Shown here in pieces: positions 34,497 to 46,893 of a DNA stretch of 64,000 nt. The stretch comes from Siphonodentalium dalli. Lineage: Eukaryota; Mollusca; Scaphopoda; Gadilida; Siphonodentaliidae. The stretch lies in contig CP136066.1 of NCBI GenBank assembly GCA_032622095.1, positions 190,206,816 to 190,270,815 of the forward strand, given 5' to 3'. The first letter of the stretch is position 1. Each line of letters opens with the position of its first letter. A program made the translations under genes and the position numbers. Under the pieces are notes generated by a model, which worked only from the letters and a program-made list of their open reading frames with translations, did not search any database and had not been told where the DNA came from.

Positions 34497-37400
34497 AGAT
34501 TTTACTCGATATATCACTAAATTCAATGGAATCAATAATTTTTGCTTGTTTTACAGGGACCTTAATATTCTTAACTATACTTTCTATTGCTTTACTTCTT
34601 TTCGTTTCGGTTGTCTGCGTACTGCTGTCGTTAGATGTCTATAAAATAGTATCTGCTAATTGCCGAGGGCTTAATCAAAAAGAAAAGCGCCGCGATGTGT
34701 TCAACTTCTTGCGAAATTCTAATGCCTCGCTATATTGTCTCCAAGATACACACTTTACGAACGACATGGAAAAATACATTGAATCTGAATGGGGTTTCAA
34801 AATTGAAGCATCTTCTTACAAGTCCCAATCGCGCGGAGTAGCAATTCTTTTCAAAAATAACTTTGACTATCATATACACAATGTATTAAAGGACGACAAC
34901 GGAAACTTTATTATACTAGACATGACGATTGAACAAATGAGAATAACTCTTGCAAATATCTACGGACCAAACGAAGATAATCCAGATTTCTATGTTCGAC
35001 TCAAAAATTAAATCCTTGATATTGGCAACACGCATGTTATAATTTGTGGGGACTAGAATTTGGCTCGCGACCAGAACATGGATACTTATAATTATAAACA
35101 TATAAATAATCCAAAAGCATTAAAAGCAGTGGAATCACTTGTCGACAGACTCGAACTTGTAGATGCATGGAGGCTTAATAATGAAAACGAGAAGCGATAC
35201 ACTTGGAGGAGGAAATCTCCAATTAAAATGGCAAGACTTGATTATTTCCTGATATCAAATGACCTAATTAGTATTACAGGAGCGGGCCCAGATATATTAC
35301 CAGGTTATAGATCAGATCACTCTATTATTACTCTATCTTTATCGCTGAATAATATCAATAGAGGCCAGGGTTTCTGGAAATTCAATACTTCTCTCTTACA
35401 CGAAGAAAAATATATGGAATTGGTTAAATCTATCATAGAATCAAACAAATGTAGATACAAATATATCCGACGCGGTGAAGCGGATTACACCTCAAGCAGA
35501 TGCGAAATTGGCAAAAAACTTCTTCTTGACGCAATTCGACTCGATATCAGAGGTCAAACAATGGCGTATTCAGCTGAACGCAAACGTGAGCGAAAAGAAA
35601 AAGAAGGCTCATTATTAAAAATTAAAAATGAACTCGAAATTTCCATCGACAAATGTTCAGTTGATTTAGAAGGCCAATATAATGGAACAAATTCAAAACA
35701 TTGACACTGAACTCCATGAAATGAGAAAAGAAGCTACCCAAGGGGCAATGTTGAGATCGAAAGCAAAGTGGATTGAGCATGGAGAAAAACCAACAAAATA
35801 CTTCCTGAATTTAGAAAAACGAAACTATATATCAAAAACCCTGGCACTCTTGGAGGATTCAAACGGAAAAAAGTTAACAAACCAAAATGAAATTTTAAAT
35901 GAAACACGAAAATTCTACCAAACCTTGTACTCGTAAAAAAAAACAATAGACTTTGATTACAAATCAATATTGGATCAAGGTGAATATTCAAGACTATCGC
36001 CTGAGGCAGTCCAAAGTATAGAAGGCCCCATAACTCTAGGTGAACTAACGATGGCACTAAACAAATCAAAAAACGAAAAATCTTCCGGCTTAGATGGCTA
36101 TCCTTATGAGTTCTGGAATTTTTTTCTGGTCTGACCTGGGTCAACTCCTGTGTGAATCGCTGACTGAATCCCTCGTTGATGGTGAGCTTTCCATTACACA
36201 AAAACAAGGCCTGATAACAATTATCCAAAAAAAAGACAAGGAACGACATCTCAAAAACTGGAGGCCGATCACCTTACTGAATGTCTCATACAAACTAGCA
36301 TCGTCATGTATAGCAGAGCGACTTAAACGCGTTCTACCTCACATAATTAGCGAAGACCAAAGCGGATTTCTCAAAGGCCGATACATAGGCGATAACACTA
36401 GATTGGTTTATGATATTATATTCAGAAGTAAATTGCAAAACAAACCGGGTCTTTTACTTTTAGTAGATTTTGAAAAAGCATTTGATTCCGTATCATGGAA
36501 ATTCATCATGAAATGTTTAGATATGTTCAATTTTGGTGAATCACTAAAGAGATGGATTACAATTTTTTGCAACAATATTAATTCATCAATTCTGATAAAT
36601 GGCCACATCTGGAGGAGCTTCAGTCTTTCTCGAGGCTGTCGACAAGGTGACCTCGTCTCACCGTATATATTTTTGATATGCGCAGAAATTTTATCTCTCT
36701 TGGTGAAGCAAAATGGGAATATGGCAGGAATAACCCACGGCAATCAGGAATACAAAATAACACATTACGCAGACGACACGACATTCATCTTAGATGGTAG
36801 TGAAAATAGTTTACGAGAAGCTTATAAAGTACTAGACTTCTTTGCAGACATATCTGGCTTACGGATCAACCCTAGCAAATATCAGGCGTCGTGGATAGGA
36901 TCACATACATATAGGAAAGATTGTATTTGTCCCGATCTAAATCTAAACTTTTCTCCTACCTTCGATTTATTGGGTATTCAGTTCAATACAGACCAAGGCA
37001 AGATGAGTCACAACTATGATAAAAAATTAGTGGACATAAACCATATGATCGAAACATGGAAACATAGACTATTAACACCAATCGGAAGAATAACAGTGAT
37101 AAAATCTCTTATACTACCTAAACTTACGCACCTATTCATAGCATTACCAGATCCTGGAAACGCATTTATTAAACAGCTCGAATCACTTCTTTACAAATTG
37201 TTTTGGAACTCGAATAGGGACAGAATAAAAAGAAAGCTCATTTGCCAAGACTATCAAAATGGCGGCTTGAAAATGGTAGATATCAGAAACTTTATCATGT
37301 CAATGAAAATAACTTGGGTTAGACGTCTTATGTCAATAAACTCGAAATGGATCCCTTTAACTGATCTCCCTGTTGCCAATGACTCACTATTTCTTTTTTA

Positions 37401-38568
37401 TGACATCATGTACTTGCGAAACTATTCCAAAAATATATTAAATCCATTCTGGCGTGATGTACTCACAGCATGGAGCTATTTCAGTGAGAAGAATGAGTCA
37501 AACGGAAATATATGTACATGGGTCTTATGGAAAAATCCAAACATAAAGCTGCACGACAAAATTATCAACTTCGCTACATGGAGAAGACATGGCATATTTT
37601 TTATCAATGACTTGATACATACAAATGGTAAATTCCACACACCCGAAAGTCTTTACGCTTCTTTTAATGTATCCACTGACTTCATCACCCTGAACGCAAT
37701 TTGCAGACAAATTAATTCATTAGCCAAAAAATATAAGAAAACTTTAACTCGTTGTACTAATCCCATACAACCCAGCAATATGGTTCCACTTTTGCGAAAT
37801 TCAAAGGGTGGGCAAGACTTCTATAAAATTTTGAATGCTATGAAATTTTCCCCTAAACCCCAAAGCAAATGGACAATTGAAATTGGGGTGCCAGAAATGG
37901 ACTGGACAATTTTCAACCGCCTACCTTTCTCCACGACGCCTGATACAAAGCTTCAGTGGTTACAGTTCAGGATTAATTCTAGGATATTATCAACAAATAG
38001 ATTTTTTAAAATAATAAAAGATCTGATGACCAGTGCTATCGATGCAGAAATAATAATGAGAACATCTCACATATATTCTGGGACTGCGCATGCGTACAAC
38101 AATTCCTAGGTGAGCTTAACGATTGGTCAACCAAAAATAACCTTAATCTCAAATATTCGAAAAAGATAATTATTCTTGGTTCTCCACCAACAGAAGGAAA
38201 TTATACCACCAATTTGTTTTGGCTGCTTGTCAAACAATACATATATCGAAATAAATTCAACCCAGACATGCTATCCGTCAAATCTTTTATAACAACCCTC
38301 AAATTCAGGTATAGATGTGACAAATTCAATGCTCGTTGTAATATGAAAATTGCAGAATTTGAGAAAAACTGGTTTCAAATAGAAAGCGCTATAAATAAAA
38401 ATGAAGCAAAGATTTCTTGATATATACTCATCAGACTCGCGGTTTTTCCTTTAAGAATTATCTATCTATATTTTGTATTTTGTACAACCATTCATTATGT
38501 ATGTTAAATCATCTGACTGATTCAATAAAAAAAAGAAAAAACAAAAAAAAGGAGATTTTACTCGATAT
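34497..38568 (+). mobile_element. L1/Tx1-type non-LTR retrotransposon with 16-bp target duplication
   Basis: The insertion 34513-38552 is flanked by agattttactcgatat at 34497-34512 and 38553-38568, a perfect 16-bp target duplication. It ends in an A-rich tail (about 38526-38550). It encodes an ORF2-type protein (endonuclease, reverse transcriptase, C-terminal Cys/His region), broken by stops and frameshifts. ORF1 is absent and ORF2 starts only 13 bp inside the left end, so the copy is probably 5' truncated. Confidence 0.92.
34526..38420 (+). pseudogene. LINE ORF2: endonuclease and reverse transcriptase, broken
   Basis: In order: a hydrophobic N-terminal stretch (residues ~5-37: TLIFLTILSIALLLFVSVVC); an L1-type endonuclease with SANCRGLNQKEKRR, LQDTHF (usual ETH), ICGD-stop-N, RLDYFLIS and SDHSIITLSL; then the reverse transcriptase (36094-38109) with LLLLVDFEKAFDSV, RGCRQGDLVSP and HYADDTTF; then a Cys-rich C terminus (ENISHIFWDC in another frame, 38050-38110) and a final part to 38420. 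In-frame stops lie at about 35009 and 35054, frameshifts near 35690, 35935, 36120 and 38060. The motif style fits the Tx1/L1 clade. It would nick target DNA and reverse-transcribe its RNA in place; this copy is dead. Confidence 0.9.
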
Positions 38569-39153
38569 GGCTTTCTCCAAAATATTTAGCACAGCACAGA
38601 ATTTTACCGGAAAATGTTTTACTTCACCGTTAACGTTCCCACAGCCAGATTGTTGAATGTTCAGCATTGGATTATGTTTATTGCTTTCCTATTTATTTTA
38701 CCTCGTTCGTTGTGCTTTTCTTTCTTTGCACAGCCATCTCGAACACCACTTAAGATTTTTTTTATAATGGCTCAACTATGCGAGCTCATTATCACCTATG
38801 TGGAACCGCTATCTGGATAATACGCAGAGAAAATATTAACAGTGAAAGTTTACTCATATTACTCATGGACTACTGTAAGCAAAGTGGGACAAAATCTAAC
38901 ACTCTATAAATTTGCCGCCATTTTGATAAATATAATAGCTTTAACTTTATAATAGATTGCGCTTAAGTCACTCAATCCTGTTCAGTTCACATTAAAATAT
39001 GACTTGAAACACGACATTTCAAAAGTGATTTTCGGTAAAAAGTTTATTCCGCGTTTGTTTTTATTTAGTTTTTTTTTGAGAAGCTGAAAGGGACTGAGAC
39101 CAAAGGAAAAAAATATGTTTCTATTTTTTCCAATTCCTGTCGCCATTTTGGCA
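38569..39153. other. No recognisable feature
   Basis: Pre-insertion flank of the retrotransposon up to the start of block B. T-rich frames are short and unassigned. Confidence 0.35.
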
Positions 39154-40923
39154 GTCATCTTGCTAATGGAATTACCAATTGTCTTAAAATGCAGCACAAT
39201 GTTATAAAATCCCAATAATATGTACATTTTATAACATTTTCTCAAAGAAAACTGAATAAACTGACATAGTTCATATTCTGTAACACGTCGGCCAATTGTG
39301 GCCATGTCGGAAGCGATCTTGGATTCTAGGAAATGCTCGAGGGTGTGTGACCCACCCATAAATTGAAGCCTATACCACCCAGAACCACAATCCGCGGAGA
39401 AAAAGTATTTCAGCGGATAACTTTTACTTACCCATATAATTGTCCCTTTGCTTTTGAATTATATTATACACTCGTGATAAAAAAAATAGTAATATAAGGG
39501 TCCCATGCTGAAACTAGTAGCGGTCTAGACCCAAATCATAATACACAGTGGATTTTTTACTTTCCCCGGAATCAGATGGGGTAACTCAAAGGTATTAATA
39601 TAATTCCTTAATAGTTTATCTTAATATTTGCATTCGAGGTGATACGGGGGCACATATGTTGGTGAGCAAAATTTAACAAATATACATCCCAAAATAAGGA
39701 AAATACAGGGTGGATACTTTGCAGGACATTAGTATTAATGTATTATGATTTTTTTGGACCCCGATAGTATGTTGAAAGTAGTAAATAAAATGTACAAAGC
39801 ATATCAGTTACATGTAAGCTCTCCAAAATTAGCAAATGTCTCTACCTTTGGAAATAAGGGGTAGCAGGACCTCTTCATTCCCCCCCCCCCTGCACAAACA
39901 CCCCTGGTCACATATCATTGAGGTATGATCAAAGATGAAAGAGAATCAAACCAAGTACGCTCAAAAGTTGCTCTAAGTATACATAAAATCAGGATTCACT
40001 CTGGCCGGATCATTATTTTTTTGGCCATTTCTGAATTTGTTTGAAACGTTGGCCAATTGTAAAACTATCATATAGGATCGTTGTGAAAATTTAAACTAAA
40101 ATACAATAGAGATTGTTTTTGTAAAACAATGCAAAGCAAGAGAATAAAATGCATTCCCAAAACTAAAATAATTTTGGAATTCAGAACAGCTAATCACAGT
40201 CTGCCAGTAGAACAACGCAGGTGAAAAAAACTTGTAAATACCATAAATATCATTATGTGTACTGAATTAAAAGACTTGTGCGAAACTTATATTTCCAAAT
40301 ACTGGGAAAATCTGACCCTATTGCAAAGTGTGAGTATTTACATAAAGTTAGATGTGAAAAAAATTACACTGGTATATTTCATATTTCATCTCGTATATTA
40401 GCGACGTTATAAGTTACAATGTAGTTTACTTTAAATTTAGTAGATGTTATCTGTTTCGCATATGTTGAATCTGTTATGTAAATATTATTTGTTTTGTGTG
40501 TATACTATTATATATGTTAACGCATTGTTGCAACTTTAATGTTTACTATGCAAATTCATTTGATAAAAACAAACAACATATTTCATTTCCTTTCTCTGGT
40601 GAGAGAAAACAGCTTATCTCTTCGTACGCTTATGCAGAGGAGTAGAAAAATACACGTTGGTTCCACGCGAGATAACACTCCTTTGTTTTTAGTTGGTCAT
40701 ACTGCAATATATACTAAAACCATTAAGCAGTAAAGTATAATAATGAGAACAACAAATAGCACCATGTTTTCATAAGTAAGCATGGGTTACTGCTGTTAAA
40801 TAGTTATCCGAACATACAGGGACGAACGTGTACTGATTAAACCAAAATAAATTTTCGTTGGACATTTTCGAAAAAAAGATGGGAGTGCAGTCATTTCTGT
40901 CCTTGATCGGGTGTCCATGGTTA

Positions 40924-41133
40924 CTAACCAGGATCCCAGAATTCTTTCCAGAATTTAAGTTGTTCATCTGCGTCATCTCTAAGCCATTCAGAGCGGCAAT
41001 GAGGGCACGTCTCTGATTTGTTGAGCCATTGAGATATACACGGTTTGTGAAATCGCTTTTTGCAAGTTTCGCACTTAAGATTAGCCATAGTAGATATAGC
41101 TTCCAAGCAGATGGGACAATCCATGACTGACAC
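40924..41133 (-). CDS. Small RING-variant zinc-finger protein (copy B)
   Basis: A 69-residue frame almost colinear with the one at 22739-22948; all eight zinc ligands (CPIC, CETC, H-KPC, CPHC) and the WDPG end are kept. By eye there are about ten synonymous and twelve non-synonymous base changes; with three times more non-synonymous sites this hints at constraint. The frame is about 680 bp upstream of, and divergent from, the SWIM-YqaJ start at 41812, so the two could share a promoter region. Biochemical role unproven. Confidence 0.6.
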   Translation of the reverse strand: MSVMDCPICLEAISTMANLKCETCKKRFHKPCISQWLNKSETCPHCRSEWLRDDADEQLKFWKEFWDPG

Positions 41134-41811
41134 CCACCCAGTTAATTGAACTTGTCATAGTTTTTATATACCCACCCTTTCACAAGAAACGACACGGTGT
41201 GGTGTTTGTACAAATCGCATAATATATGTGTCATTGGGATCAGATTATGAATGAAACTAAGAGTTATTTTTCTTTGCCGTATTGCGGCTTGGCTATTCAA
41301 TTAATCTATATTTAGCGATGACTTACTGTGATATTTATCTTCAGTGCAACTATCAATGTTGATATTAATAATTCAACGCTGCCCTTGATTGCCACGATAA
41401 AACAGCTTGTACGTAATTTGTTGATGGTGAAGTTTAACACAATGATTGTCCGCTTGAAGATGTATTTATGGCTACAGACCTCCAGTTACAACAACAGAGT
41501 TATATTTAATATAACCACCAAAAAACTTGGGAAAAAGAACCAGATGTAAAATATAAAATAGACTGATAAGTACGGAATTATTGAAGCTATTATATAAAAT
41601 GAATGCGATAAATGTTGCTGTCCCTCTCAATTATCAAAAAGTATATGAAAAAATGGATAGTAAATTCTACATCGAACAAGAAAATGTCCTTCATGTGGCA
41701 CTACTTTATAGAAACGAGATATTTAATGCTCGATTTCACCAATTCCCATAATACACCGCGCGCTGAGTGGCTCTGTTTTACGCGATATGTTTGTTTACTC
41801 TTGTGTAAACA

Positions 41812-44800
41812 ATGGAGTACTCTAAACCTTCCGACAAATTGTCTTCAATAAACTTTTTTAAAACGTGGAAAGAAGTGAAGTCTCTTCCAAAGAAACAACT
41901 CGACACATTCTGCAAACAGGTGGGCATCGATCTCGGCAGAAACGCTCAAGAAGTTTTGTTGTGCCATAAACTTTCAATTTCGACAGTCGACGACCAGCAA
42001 AAAAAAACAACGTGTTTGCTTCGAACATTTGGAACAATGGCGACGCTGTTAAAAGTAAACGGTGGATTTGCTCTCTGTCGGCGATCGTGACGAGCTACAA
42101 AGGCTTACACCAGATGCAGTAAAAACAATGAAAGGTTGAACAGATATTAGTGGTATGCCAGATGTTGACATTTCAAAAGTGAAATGCTATTTGCTCCAGT
42201 GCTGCAGCTCAGAATTTACAGAGCCTGACCTTAGGAAATATAAAGTGTCAAGAAGTTTTCAGCATAAAACATCTCCATTCTGTGCAGTTCAACCTAAATA
42301 CTACTAGTGAACTTTTCTGTTTGATTAGCGGACAATTTCTCCTCACTCTCAACGGACCCTCAGAAAGTCAAATGGTGTTTTGCTGTTATTGACAAGTGTA
42401 CTGGTGAACCCTACACTAGTTTCTGCATTTGTACTACAGGGTAAGTACACACATAAAAGTCATACATATTAGACACAAGTGACTACTTTAAATTGAATAT
42501 TTTATTTTTTAAACCCCTGATCTCTGTCTGAATTTTGAGTACATGTTATCGTGCTAATTTAATGCATATGCTATTACAGTTGTTCTCGCTATACACAGGC
42601 CGTTCAGAAATTCTTAATTACATGTATGTACATGTATAAACATTGCATTCCCCTCATGTCCTGAGGCCACCAATAAAAAGTAATTATTAACTTGACTGAG
42701 ATTAAGAAACTACTGTAAATGTCACGATTTTGAGCTACATGTACATGTATGTGTGGATTGATATATGAATGTCATATAATCTGATTAAACATTTTTTTTC
42801 AGTGCTGGAGAGATATGCTCTCATGTTGGTGCTTTGCTGTTTCTTGCTACTGAAGTAGTCGCAGGTGGACTTGACAGACTGCCCGATGGTCCATCGTGTA
42901 CAGAGATACCCTGTCAGTGGGCAGAACCAAAAGGTATTTATTTACATATTTTGTATTGCCACTAGAATGCACATGTATATGTATAGATGTGTACATGCAT
43001 CTGAATTTCATTGAATTTGTTCATAAATTAAATAAAAAATATTTACACATTCTGGGGGAACTAAATGTACAGTTTGGGTGATGTACATGTGTTAGCCAGA
43101 GTAGTTAGTAGATACCTCTGGATATAGTTCTATACTATAGTGATTGACAATAGAGGCTTTCAGAAACTAGACGGGAACATACTAACAACAGTGTCGTCAG
43201 AGACTATTAGTATTTTTTGAGAAAAAAATCCCATGATCACTATTATTTGACCCATCCAACCCATCATTATTATTGGCCATCACTATTATTAGGCACCTTA
43301 GAGTAATAGTACATACAAGATAATCTTATAACTTAAAAAAAAAAAATCCCATGTCTGATTTTGTTTTCTACTTATTCGCCCCCCCCCCCCCAAATCAAGA
43401 TGCATTTAAACTCGCACATCACCTTTAAATTTCCACCTCCTTTGTTTTTTAGATGCTAAAGTTGATCCAGTACCATTGTAGGAAGTGAAACTGCGACAGA
43501 AATAAGGAATCGAGAACATCAGTGGGAAATCATGAGCCTGTGAGAGTTCAGACATCACCGTGTACGACCACCTACGACCGAGTTATTAGATTGAAACATG
43601 ACCTATTGAATGCAAACATCAACCACCGATAGTGCATCTCCTGAATATGGGGCGATTCAGGCATTTGAACTAAGAACAGTGTCACCCCCGAAAACATTAC
43701 CTGATAAAGAAAGTGATCTTAATCCGGATCTGGTATTTTTCTGTGAATTAACAGAAACCACTCCAATGCCGATCCCTGAAATGCCTCACATGCAATTCCA
43801 TAGCACAAACACTCAGGGGTATATCAGGGAGAAGATCAGATTCATGAACGATTCCAAGCTGACCCCCATAGAAAGGAAACAAAATTCTGAAATCATAATG
43901 GGCCAAGGCAATAACAAAGAATGGCTTGAACAAAGGAAAGGATCCATAACATCAACTAAGTTTAATAATGTTGTTTCATTTGTGAATAATGGAAAATCTT
44001 CCCCTGATAATCTGGTGTCAGATATCTTGGGTTATAAATCCCAAACCTTCAAAAGTGTTGCCATGGAGTGGGGAACACAACATGAATCCACTATATTAAC
44101 AAGTACATTCAGACTCACTCCAAGGATATATGTAAACTTGATGTCTTGCCACAGGGATTGATAGTGCACCAAAATTATGCCTATATCAGGGCATCACCTG
44201 ATGGCGTTGTAGTGTGCGATTGTGGAAAGTTTCCAAATAAATTGATTGATGTGAAGTGTCCACACAAGCAAAGACACATGTCCAGAGGAGACGATTAAAA
44301 AAAAGGAAATTAACTATATTTCTTTTGATGCTGAATCCGGTGTCTACAAGCTTGTAAAGAATCATCAAAGAGGTTATTTCGAGCAAGTAGCAGTTCAAAT
44401 GGCATGTGCCATTTGTTCATATATAATCTTCAGTAATGGAGGATAATTAAAGATATATAGTAAATGCTTCATCAGGAAATAATTCTTCATCAGGAGAATC
44501 TGTGTCGGACATCGATGATGCACCAGCAAGCACTAGTAGTGTTGATGAGCAAAATATTGCTGCACCAGTAATAAATGTAAAGAACCCAAATGTTGACTCA
44601 CCAACCAATGGACCTTCTACGCTAGCATGTGCGAACTATTGCAAAGATAAACGGGCCCCAAACTATTCAAGAGTGAAATGACAGATGGTTGCCTGCGATG
44701 TGAACTTGAATTGTGTGGCGAATAGCAGCTACCATTTATTTTGTGAAGGATTTCGCAGATTGCCTCCACAAATGGATGATAAGTCATGCATATACATTTG

Positions 44801-44882
44801 TAAGCAGTGCAGAGTAGATCATGAAAATGCTGATATGCTTGAACTCAGTTATGGATTTCTTCAATCTACTATCTTTCCTTAA
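41812..44882 (+). pseudogene. SWIM-YqaJ-PHD gene (copy B), decayed
   Basis: The start MEYSKPSDKLSSINFFKTWK is intact here, lacking the insertion found in copy A. Exon 1 ends CICTTG at donor GTAAGT (42441). Exon 2 (42803-42933) encodes GAGEICSHVGALLF, so the SWIM finger CxC..CxH is complete. Exon 3 starts at 43453 after tttttag and has stops (VDPVPL-stop-EVKLRQK). The YqaJ part (43770-44400) keeps RKGSITSTKF, WGTQHEST and RASPDGVV. A deletion of ~150 bp follows at about 44405. The PHD-like end (44685-44882) is kept, again after a TGA. Frameshifts occur near 42000 and 44155. Confidence 0.7.
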
Positions 44883-44892
44883 AAGGCATGTG

Positions 44893-45021
44893 AATAAGGT
44901 GCCTGACATTTGCAGAATGAGGTCCCCCAGAGGGTAAATGTAGTGACGTTAGCACACAGCGGGCTAGCTTCTCCAAATTCACCTCTGGGGACCCCATTCT
45001 GCAAATGTCCGGCACCTTATT
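44893..45021. repeat. ~130-bp palindromic repeat (copy B)
   Basis: Counterpart of the palindrome at 30260-30389, so the element was already in place before the duplication. Confidence 0.65.
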
Positions 45022-45763
45022 TGCAGCCCTGTTCCTAAATATTTCAACATGTCAAGTATTTTGAATGTATGAGGAATTGATACTCCCTGATATTTGTCAA
45101 CATAGACTAACAGTGTTGACAATTTTAGACTAACAGTGTTGACAATTTTACAAATTATGAAGAAATTATACCAGCCCTGCATATTATTTGTATTTGGTAC
45201 ATATACAAATACTGTACAAAAAGATCACATGTACAGTACATGTATAGTGAAATACAGTGTTGTGAAATTTTAGGGTTTTTGTCAAAATACATGTTACTGC
45301 AGAGGTTAATAAGATACTACATGTACATCAAGTCATTTTTAATAGTGTGATCATAATAAGAGATTTGAAAGGTACATTATATCAACATTAATACAGGTAA
45401 TTAATTCAACTTTTGGATTTAAAATAGTTAGGTATACAATGTACTTTGCTGGATTGCGTATGTGACATGTGTATATATTCTCTTATACACGGGGATTCAC
45501 AGTTTTGGAGAAGTAAATTATTGAATTTAACTTCTTGATTTAACCTCAGTATCTCATTAACTGGCAAAGCTCTCTAATAAAAAGTGTGAAGTTACGACTG
45601 CTGTTTTGCTTTTAGATATCCATTGAATGTTTTGGTTGTGAAACAATACCCAACAAAATCTGGACTCTGGAGTACAGCTGTTCCAAAAACATTGTATTAA
45701 ATATATATATTTAAAGGTACTCAATCCGATTCGATGGTCCCCAGAAATAGTAATTTGGGAGCG

Positions 45764-46000
45764 TCAATTCGGATTATGCATCTTTAAATCTAACATTGAC
45801 AGTTTCAAGTCACCATCAAGAATATTGTATGTTTTTATGCGTTGCATAATGCGCTCAATATGTCCTCTCACTGTTGCAACCTTCAAGTTCATTTTGGATA
45901 TTTGTGGACGGTCAGTCCTTTGAAAGCTGGGATGTAGTATTTTATACCAATGTCCCACAGTTCAACCTCTATATGGACCCCTGTCAGCCCTCACAGCACC
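45764..46000 (-). pseudogene. DDE_Tnp_4 transposase C-terminal fragment (copy B)
   Basis: The frame reads ..DRPQISKMNLKVATVRGHIE and RIMQRIKTYNILDGDLKLSM as in copy A. The sequence GCTGACAGGGGT at about 45979-45990 (minus) gives the ADRG motif in another frame, with the same shift as in copy A. The N-terminal and first catalytic parts are missing because block B ends at about 46100. Confidence 0.65.
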
Positions 46001-46100
46001 ACGATTTTCTCTTAAACTGTCCATCAAATCACATGATTTCGTTGTAATGTGCTTATCGGATGCATGGCCACCATACAAGCGGCTTATACATGTGACAGCC

Positions 46101-46260
46101 ATATATGACATTCATATGATATATTTTATCCCATTCCTATTAATATCTTTGAAATAATTTTTTTTATGATTTAACCAAGTGTATGTATTGTGTCCTTGAT
46201 TCCTCACATGTCTATGTATTTATTTGTTTAGACCCGAATAAAAAAAAAAAAAAAAAAAAA
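46101..46260 (+). mobile_element. Poly-A-tailed 3' end of a retroelement
   Basis: A run of about 21 A's (46240-46260) follows an AT-rich stretch with tatgtattgtgtccttgatt-type words, typical of a short 5'-truncated LINE tail. It lies exactly where block B loses similarity to block A, so this insertion or its associated break may explain the truncation. No target duplication was identified. Confidence 0.4.
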
Positions 46261-46708
46261 GTCTATACAATCACTCAACGCAGTGATATTATTATATATA
46301 TTTAGAATGTGACAACATACGGGCATAAATTCATGGCATAATCGGGGGGGGGGGGGTCGGAAAAAATTACAGGATACAAGGACCGGGTGGGTGGGTGTCC
46401 CCGAGCCCGGAATGCAAATGTTTTCTGATGTCATGCAATTTTTTTCCAAAATCATTTCTAAGACAAAATATTACAGCTTAAAAATTAATTGAAACAATCA
46501 GATTCACATAGTAGTGCATGCTATAGCCGTATACAAGTGAGGGGGGCTCTTTATTTTAATTTTTTGCCCACAATTTCTCCCTTTAACAGTTGAAACCATG
46601 GGGTGGGTCCGGTTTTGGTCGAGGAAAAAAATTGCAATGAAACAAAATCCATTCTCATCTTTTCTCATAGTTTATCATGGCCTTTTAAACTTGTTATACA
46701 TAGAGGAT

Positions 46709-46893
46709 ACCTGCGTGTTTTGAGTGAATACCGGAAGTATCTCATGAGTGGTCACAGTGAGATACTGGAATCATCACAAGTGGCCTTTAGGCCACACCCG
46801 ATGATTCCAGTATCTCAGCCACTTGTGATGATTCCAGTATCTCACTGTGACCATGAATGAGGTAATTCCGGTATTCACTCAAAACACGAAGGT
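46709..46893. repeat. 185-bp foldback (MITE-like)
   Basis: The arms begin acct(g/t)cgtgttttgagtga and continue with ataccgg, tcacagtgagatactggaat and catcacaagtggc, all present inverted on the right. The right arm has an internal duplication of gatgattccagtatctca. Non-coding. Confidence 0.75.

Larger units (their letters stand above)
39154..46100 (+). repeat. Duplicated block B (uninterrupted copy)
   Basis: Co-linear with block A pieces from 15455 to 31540 but without A's three large insertions, so it supplies the empty sites. It contains the RING-variant frame, the SWIM-YqaJ-PHD relic, the ~130-bp palindrome and the C-terminal end of the transposase. It ends near 46100, before the transposase N-terminal half. 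Confidence 0.85.

Noticed and set aside
35734-36249. 171-codon minus frame over the LINE
   Set aside because: Antisense shadow of ORF2 coding sequence.
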